DNA of 10,333 nt from Thermoleophilia bacterium. GTDB lineage: Bacteria > Actinomycetota > Thermoleophilia > Gaiellales > SKUG01. Each line of letters begins with the position of its first letter. Position 1 is the stretch's first letter. Shown here one piece after another: positions 6,534 through 10,333 of the stretch. Under the pieces are notes generated by a model that saw nothing but the letters and a program-made list of their open reading frames with translations, had not been told where the DNA came from and made no database searches. The stretch lies in NCBI GenBank assembly GCA_025964465.1, contig JAOPYS010000146.1, positions 1-10,333 of the forward strand, read 5' to 3'. A program made the translations under genes and the position numbers.

Positions 6534-7453
6534 CTGCGGGCCGCCGCCGCGGTGGCGAGGCCGCGCACGATGTCGAGGGCGACCGCGTCGAGCGCCGCCG
6601 GCGACGCGTCCGCCGCGATGCCGACCTCCAAGAGCGCCGTGTCGCCGCCCCCGACCCGGTCGACCGCGCCGGCGCGCCCGAGCAGCGTGCGCACGGCGGG
6701 CACGGTCGCGGCATCCACCCCGCCGAGCCGCAGCGCCCCGCCCAGCTCCGTGGCCAGGGAGGTCGCGCCCGCGGGCGCCGGCACCTTCCCACCACGGTCG
6801 CTGCGCGCGGCGAACACCCGGCCGCCGCCACCCGGGTCGGCGCGGAGCACCACGCCGAGTTCCGCCGATTCGAGCACGCGCACCCGCACGTCCACGCACG
6901 GCACCGCGTGCGCGGCGTCGTCGACCCGGACGACGGTCGCATCGGCGCGACGCAGCAGCACCGCGACCCGGTCCAGCAGGGCCAGCTCGATCGGCAGTCG
7001 CGCGGCGTCGCGCGCCGAGGCGCAGGGCAGGCGCAGCGCCCCGACCTTGCGCAGCGCGCCGGCAGCGGTGCCGGTCGCAGTCGACGCCGATGCGGGCGCC
7101 AGCGCGATGCGGCGTCCCGCGAGGCTCGCCGTCACGGGCGGCAGCGACGCAGTGGCCGCACCCGTCTCCGCATCCGTGTCGGCGTCGGTCCCCGTCCCGT
7201 CGCTCGGCGCGTCGGCCGCGTCGTCGCCCTCGATCCGCCCCTGTCCGGCCGCGGCGCGCCGCTGCGCACCGGAGTCCGCGCTGTCACCCTCGGGCACCGA
7301 CAGCTCGCCCTCCGCCTGCTCGCGCTTCGGCGAGGCCTTCGACGGTGCCGCGCGGTGCCCCGACCCCGACGAGCCGCCGCCGTCCGCCAGGAAGAGCCAG
7401 CCGGCCCCGGCCAGCGCCCCCACCACGACCAGCGGCAGCACCCACGACGGCAT
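6530..7453 (-). CDS. Membrane-anchored protein with degenerate amidase_3-like domain
   Basis: The protein has 307 residues: an N-terminal hydrophobic anchor (4-22), a hydrophilic Ser/Ala/Asp/Gly linker (about 24-108), and a folded C-terminal part (about 110-307) that should lie outside the membrane. That part follows the order of N-acetylmuramoyl-L-alanine amidases: RIALAP (115-120, normally DPGHGG), a helix ELALLDRVAVLLRR, VVRVDD, VRVLESAELGVVLRADPG (normally iHaN), a late helix, and ALLEVGIAAD (Glu276; normally VELGFLSN). The two zinc-binding histidines are absent, so hydrolysis is unlikely. Two cysteines (144, 186) could form a disulfide. I do not assign a function; a scaffolding or regulatory cell-wall role is inference. 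ATG 7453 is 20 bases after the Rrf2 stop, which suggests one operon; the frame stays open further upstream but would overlap the regulator and lose the N-terminal anchor position. Confidence 0.6.
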   Translation of the reverse strand: MPSWVLPLVVVGALAGAGWLFLADGGGSSGSGHRAAPSKASPKREQAEGELSVPEGDSADSGAQRRAAAGQGRIEGDDAADAPSDGTGTDADTDAETGAATASLPPVTASLAGRRIALAPASASTATGTAAGALRKVGALRLPCASARDAARLPIELALLDRVAVLLRRADATVVRVDDAAHAVPCVDVRVRVLESAELGVVLRADPGGGGRVFAARSDRGGKVPAPAGATSLATELGGALRLGGVDAATVPAVRTLLGRAGAVDRVGGGDTALLEVGIAADASPAALDAVALDIVRGLATAAAARS

Positions 7454-7473
7454 GCCCCGGCCGCCGGGCCACC

Positions 7474-7935
7474 TCAATGCGGTGCCCAGCTCTCGGGGTC
7501 GGCCACGAGGGCCCGCACCGGGCTCGGCAGCGAGCCCTCGAGCACGTCGGCGAGTGTCGAGGTCTCCAGCACCGCGCGGATGCTGGCGCGCAGCGCGACC
7601 CACACGTCGGCGAGGTGCTCCGCGGGGCCGTTGTACTCGACCTGCTCGGGGCGCTCGCCGCGCACGTACGCGAGCGGGCCGTCCACCGCGCGGATGACGT
7701 CGGCGATGGTCACCTCGACCGCGGGTCGCGCCAGCCAGTAGCCGCCGACCGCACCGCGCTGGCTGCGCACGAGGTCGGCGCGCCGCAGGTCCAGGAGGAT
7801 CGACTCGAGGAACTTGGCGGGGATCTCCTGCGCCCGCGAGATCGCCTCGGCCTTGAGCGGCAGACCGCCCGCGTGGGACGCGGCGAGCTCCAGCGCGGCA
7901 CGCACCGCGTACTCGGCCTTGGCGGAAATCTTCAC
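7474..7935 (-). CDS. Rrf2-family transcriptional regulator (cysteine-free, CymR-like)
   Basis: The protein has 153 residues. It opens with KISAKAEYAVRAALELA and carries the winged-helix recognition region LDLRRADLVRSQRGAVGGYWLAR (about 48-70), the signature of Rrf2 regulators. IscR and NsrR bind an Fe-S cluster through three cysteines after residue 90; this protein contains no cysteine, and that region reads YVRGERPEQVEYNGPAE instead. It therefore resembles the cluster-free branch that includes the cysteine-metabolism repressor CymR. The adjacent divergent sulfate-uptake operon and nearby persulfide genes support a role in sulfur control. The GTG start at 7935 is preceded by GAGGGA about 6 bases upstream; a much longer open frame in the same register reads antisense through the sulfate operon and is not credible. 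It is probably co-transcribed with the gene at 7453. Confidence 0.88.
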   Translation of the reverse strand: MKISAKAEYAVRAALELAASHAGGLPLKAEAISRAQEIPAKFLESILLDLRRADLVRSQRGAVGGYWLARPAVEVTIADVIRAVDGPLAYVRGERPEQVEYNGPAEHLADVWVALRASIRAVLETSTLADVLEGSLPSPVRALVADPESWAPH

Positions 7936-7959
7936 GTGTCGTCCCTCACGTCGGTGATC

Positions 7960-8008
7960 CTCGCAGACGCGCCCGCGCCGGGCGCTCGCGTCGCTGCGAG
8001 GGCCCTCG
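7960..8008. promoter_or_regulatory. Inverted repeats in the rrf2/sulfate divergent intergenic region
   Basis: Three symmetric elements are stacked here: CTCGCAG (7960-7966) with CTGCGAG (7994-8000); inside it a perfect 6-base stem GCGCCC (7969-7974)/GGGCGC (7980-7985) with a 5-base loop; and a perfect 12-base palindrome CGAGGGCCCTCG (7997-8008) that ends 2 bases before the -35 of the sulfate promoter. Possible roles are a regulator site or a hairpin in the leader of the rrf2 message. Short GC-rich palindromes are common by chance at this base composition. Confidence 0.3.
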
Positions 8009-8010
8009 AC

Positions 8011-8040
8011 TTGACCAGCGACCGCACCGAGGTGCACAAT
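8011..8040 (+). promoter_or_regulatory. Candidate sigma-70-type promoter of the sulfate-uptake operon
   Basis: TTGACC (8011-8016), an 18-base spacer and CACAAT (8035-8040) predict a start near 8047 and a leader of about 50 bases before ATG 8098. The -10 matches four of six consensus bases. Confidence 0.45.
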
Positions 8041-8052
8041 CCCCACCCTTCC

Positions 8053-8071
8053 GGTAGACAAAGTCGAGAAT
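8053..8071. promoter_or_regulatory. Candidate operator, second copy of the TAGACAA block
   Basis: The 19 bases from 8053 match the 19 bases from 3708 at 14 positions, including an unbroken TAGACAA and the following GT-G-GA pattern. It lies just after the predicted transcription start of the sulfate operon, 44 bases from the start of the -35 (40 bases in the other copy), where a bound repressor would block initiation or early elongation. The Rrf2 protein encoded next door is the obvious candidate ligand. The outer inverted-repeat arms of the first copy are not preserved here. Confidence 0.35.
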
Positions 8072-8097
8072 CGTCCCGACAGAGGAGCCAGTCCCCG

Positions 8098-9144
8098 ATG
8101 CCCCGCCCCGCCCGCACCGCCGTTCGCGCCACCGCCGCACTCGCCCTGGCAGGCCTCGTCGCCGCCGGCTGCGGCTCCGACGGGGGCTCGGATTCCGACT
8201 CCTCCAAGGGATCGGCCGACGCACCCAACTCGGGCGCCAAGCTGACGCTCGTGGCGTACTCCACGCCCCGCGAGGCGTTCGAGGAGATCATCCCGAAGTT
8301 CACGAAGACGAAGGCCGGCAGCGGCGTCGAGTTCGAGCAGAGCTACGGCGCGTCCGGCGACCAGAGCCGCGCGGTCGAGGGTGGCCTGGCCGCCGACGTC
8401 GTCGACCTCTCGCTCGAGCCGGACGTCACCCGCCTCGTCGACGCCAACATCGTCGACTCGGGCTGGAACGAGAACGAGCACAAGGGCATCGTCTCCGACA
8501 GCGTCGTCGTGCTCGTGGTCCGCAAGGGCAACCCGAAGAAGATCACGGGCTGGGACGACCTGCTCGGCAAGGACGTCGACGTCGTCACGCCCAACCCGTT
8601 CACCTCGGGTGGCGCGCGCTGGAACCTGATGGCCGCCTACGGCGCGTGGACCCGCGACGGCACGTCGCCGAAGGAGGCGCTCGACAACCTGGAGACGCTG
8701 CTGCGCAACACGGTCGTGCAGTCGGCCAGCGCGCGCGAGGCGCTGCAGGTGTTCAGCCAGGGCAAGGGCGACGTGCTCATCTCCTACGAGAACGAGGCGA
8801 TCACCGCCAAGGCGAAGGGCCAGGACGTCGAGTACGTCATCCCCGACAAGACCATCCTCATCGAGAACCCCGGCGCCGTCACCAGCACGTCGAAGTCCCC
8901 GAAGGCGGCCCAGGCCTTCCTCGACTACCTGTGGACGGACGAGGCGCAGCGGGTCTTCGGGAAGAAGGGCTACCGCCCCGTCACGAAGTCCGTGTACGAC
9001 GAGTTCGACTTCGAGGAGCCCAAGGACGAGTTCACCATCGAGGACCTCGGGGGATGGAAGTCCGTGATGGACGAATTCTTCGACCGCGAGAACGGCAAGG
9101 TCGCGAAGATCGAACAGGGGCTCGGCGTCGGGACGGATGGCTGA
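8098..9144 (+). CDS. sbp: Sulfate ABC transporter substrate-binding lipoprotein
   Basis: The protein has 348 residues. It starts with a lipoprotein signal peptide ending in LVAAGC (lipidated Cys25), then a Ser/Asp/Gly linker, then a type-2 periplasmic-binding fold of the sulfate/thiosulfate class: LVAYSTPREAF early in the domain, SYGASGDQSR (82-91) corresponding to the SHGGSGKQ ligand loop of Sbp/CysP, and TPNPFTSGGARWN (from 164), which is diagnostic of this family. It captures sulfate (possibly also thiosulfate) outside the membrane and delivers it to CysT/CysW. A GAGGAG site at 8082-8087 lies 10 bases before the ATG. The stop overlaps the start of cysT by 8 bases. Codon use and composition match its neighbours. 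Sulfate rather than molybdate is indicated by the permease types that follow. Confidence 0.93.
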   Translation: MPRPARTAVRATAALALAGLVAAGCGSDGGSDSDSSKGSADAPNSGAKLTLVAYSTPREAFEEIIPKFTKTKAGSGVEFEQSYGASGDQSRAVEGGLAADVVDLSLEPDVTRLVDANIVDSGWNENEHKGIVSDSVVVLVVRKGNPKKITGWDDLLGKDVDVVTPNPFTSGGARWNLMAAYGAWTRDGTSPKEALDNLETLLRNTVVQSASAREALQVFSQGKGDVLISYENEAITAKAKGQDVEYVIPDKTILIENPGAVTSTSKSPKAAQAFLDYLWTDEAQRVFGKKGYRPVTKSVYDEFDFEEPKDEFTIEDLGGWKSVMDEFFDRENGKVAKIEQGLGVGTDG

Positions 9145-9973
9145 CGCCACCCCCTCGCTCGCACCGCCCGCGCGGGGCGCCGCCGCCCCCCGGCGGCTGC
9201 GTCGCCGTGGCGACATCCTGGGGACGGGCATCGTCACGGCCATCCTCGCGTTCGTCGTGCTCATGCCGCTGTCGGCGGTCGTGTGGAAGGCGACGCACTC
9301 GGACGGTCGCTCCTTCCTCGAGACCGTGCGCGACCCCGAGGCCATCGCCTCGCTCCAGCTGACCCTCGCCGCCGCGGCCATCACCGCGGTCGTCAGCGCC
9401 GTCACGGGCACGGCCGTGGCGTGGGTGCTGGTGCGCGACCGTTTCCCGGGTCGGCGCGTGCTCGACGCGGTCGTCGACCTGCCGTTCGCGCTGCCGACCA
9501 TCGTGGCGGGGCTGACGCTGCTGTCGCTCTACGGTCCGGAGTCGCCGGTGGGGATCGAGCTCGCGTTCACGCGCGCGAGCATCGTCGCCGCGATGCTGTT
9601 CGTCACCTTCCCCTTCGTGGTTCGGTCCGTGCAGCCGGTGCTCATCGAGCTGGACCGCGAGATGGAGGAGGCCGCGGCCTCGCTCGGGGCCACGCCGTGG
9701 ACGATCTTCCGGCGCATCATCTTCCCCAACCTGCTGCCCGCCATCCTGACCGGGACGGGGCTGTCGTTCGCGAAGGCGATCGGCGAGTTCGGATCGATCG
9801 TGCTGTTGAGCGGCAACGTCCCCTTCGACACGGAGGTCACCTCGGTCTACACCTTCGGGCTCATCCAGAGCGACGAGCCCGGCAGCGCCGCGGCCATCAG
9901 CACGGTGCTGCTGGCCGTCAGCGTGGTGGTGCTCGCGCTGCTCGACGTCGTGCGGCGCAGGTCCGTCCGATGA
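9137..9973 (+). CDS. cysT: Sulfate ABC transporter permease CysT (CysU)
   Basis: This 278-residue inner-membrane permease has about six hydrophobic segments, the first near residues 31-55. The ABC-permease coupling loop is EEAAASLGATPWTIFRRIIFPNLLPAI, beginning at residue 177 (EAA motif that docks on the ATPase CysA). DLPFALPTIVAGLTLLSLYG and GEFGSIVLLSGNVPFDTE are characteristic of CysT rather than CysW or ModB. With CysW it forms the sulfate channel. The first ~30 residues are Ala/Pro/Arg-rich and cytoplasmic. ATG 9137 overlaps the sbp stop by 8 bases and its own stop overlaps the cysW start as ATGA, so translation of the three genes is coupled. Confidence 0.93.
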   Translation: MADATPSLAPPARGAAAPRRLRRRGDILGTGIVTAILAFVVLMPLSAVVWKATHSDGRSFLETVRDPEAIASLQLTLAAAAITAVVSAVTGTAVAWVLVRDRFPGRRVLDAVVDLPFALPTIVAGLTLLSLYGPESPVGIELAFTRASIVAAMLFVTFPFVVRSVQPVLIELDREMEEAAASLGATPWTIFRRIIFPNLLPAILTGTGLSFAKAIGEFGSIVLLSGNVPFDTEVTSVYTFGLIQSDEPGSAAAISTVLLAVSVVVLALLDVVRRRSVR

Positions 9974-10333
9974 TCCGCTGGACGCTGCGCATCCTCGTCG
10001 TCGCGTACGTGGTCGCCCTCATCCTCGGACCGCTGTACATGGTCTTCGACCAGGCGCTCGACAACGGGCTGGACGCGCTGTGGGCCGCCGTCACAACCGA
10101 CGACGCGCAGCACGCACTGCAGCTGACGCTGGTGGCGCTCGTCGTCTCGACGGTGGTCAACACGGTGTTCGGCATCGCCTGCGCGCTGCTGCTCGTGCGG
10201 CGCCGCCCGCGCGCGGCGCCGCTCATCAACGCGATCATCGACCTGCCGTTCGCGGTGTCACCCGTCGTGGTCGGGCTGGCGCTCGTGCTGACGTTCGGGG
10301 TCAACGGGTGGTTCGGCACGTGGTTCGTGGCGC
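9970..10333 (+). CDS. cysW: Sulfate ABC transporter permease CysW, N-terminal part (cut by window edge)
   Basis: The first 121 codons are present. They encode an N-terminal membrane segment (about residues 7-27), an extracytoplasmic loop, a second segment (LVALVVSTVVNTVFGIACAL) and the family mark DLPFAVSPVVVGLALVLTFG, which separates CysW from CysT. The ATG lies within the ATGA overlap with the cysT stop. The EAA loop and C-terminus are beyond the window; a cysA ATPase gene would be expected next but cannot be seen. Confidence 0.92.
   Translation, partial: MIRWTLRILVVAYVVALILGPLYMVFDQALDNGLDALWAAVTTDDAQHALQLTLVALVVSTVVNTVFGIACALLLVRRRPRAAPLINAIIDLPFAVSPVVVGLALVLTFGVNGWFGTWFVA

Noticed and set aside
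5013..6899. 628-codon open frame antisense to the flavoprotein gene
   Set aside because: His/Arg/Gly-rich translation with no family features; the opposite strand codes for a recognisable FAD protein.
6184..8097. Upstream extension of the sulfate-binding protein frame
   Set aside because: The sequence before ATG 8098 is Arg/Pro shadow; the lipoprotein signal and the ribosome site fix the start at 8098.
7936..9501. Upstream extension of the Rrf2 frame antisense through sbp and cysT
   Set aside because: Rrf2 proteins begin with the KISAKAEYAV segment, and GTG 7935 has a good ribosome site.

Overview
The window is about 10.3 kb of very GC-rich DNA (well over 70% by eye), gene-dense, with short spacers, Shine-Dalgarno sites of the GGAGG type and several start/stop overlaps. 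This fits a high-GC actinobacterium. A member of the Solirubrobacterales/Thermoleophilia (for example a Patulibacter-like organism) is my guess from the flavour of the proteins; nothing here proves it. There are no RNA genes, insertion sequences, CRISPR arrays or phage genes.

Layout. The left edge holds the first 37 codons of an isocitrate/isopropylmalate dehydrogenase-type gene reading leftward (113..1). Diverging from it are a secreted, single-anchor, Gly/Asn/Ser-repeat and Pro/Val-rich protein of unknown function (244..1110) and, 47 bases later, an orphan membrane histidine kinase (1158..2450). The kinase runs tail-to-tail into a leftward cysteine desulfurase (3655..2366), and their 3' ends overlap by 85 bases. 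Across a 90-base divergent control region a rightward pair begins: a metallo-beta-lactamase/double-rhodanese fusion (3745..5154) and a translationally coupled FAD/NAD(P)-binding protein of the YdhS/COG4529 type (5151..6527). Tail-to-tail with that pair, two leftward genes form a probable operon: a cysteine-free Rrf2-family regulator (7935..7474) and a membrane-anchored protein that looks like an N-acetylmuramoyl-L-alanine amidase fold with its zinc site gone (7453..6530). Diverging from the regulator is the sulfate uptake operon: sulfate-binding lipoprotein (8098..9144), CysT permease (9137..9973) and CysW permease (9970 to the right edge, cut).

How it fits together. From the desulfurase to the right edge most genes concern sulfur: sulfate import, cysteine-to-persulfide conversion by the desulfurase, persulfide/sulfane-sulfur handling by the MBL-rhodanese protein, and an Rrf2 regulator that resembles CymR-type cysteine regulators rather than Fe-S-sensing IscR because it has no cysteine at all. 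The two divergent control regions share a gapped sequence block around TAGACAA placed at nearly the same distance from a TTGAC-type -35 element. I propose this as the operator of the local Rrf2 protein; that is inference, and -35 elements read on the opposite strand could partly explain it.

The most interesting points are this candidate regulon, the apparent loss of metal-ligand positions in the MBL domain, the apparently dead amidase-like protein co-transcribed with the regulator, and the unexplained coupling of a COG4529 flavoprotein to a rhodanese. I see no clear evidence for a wholly new system; the sulfur island is an unusual assembly of mostly known families.
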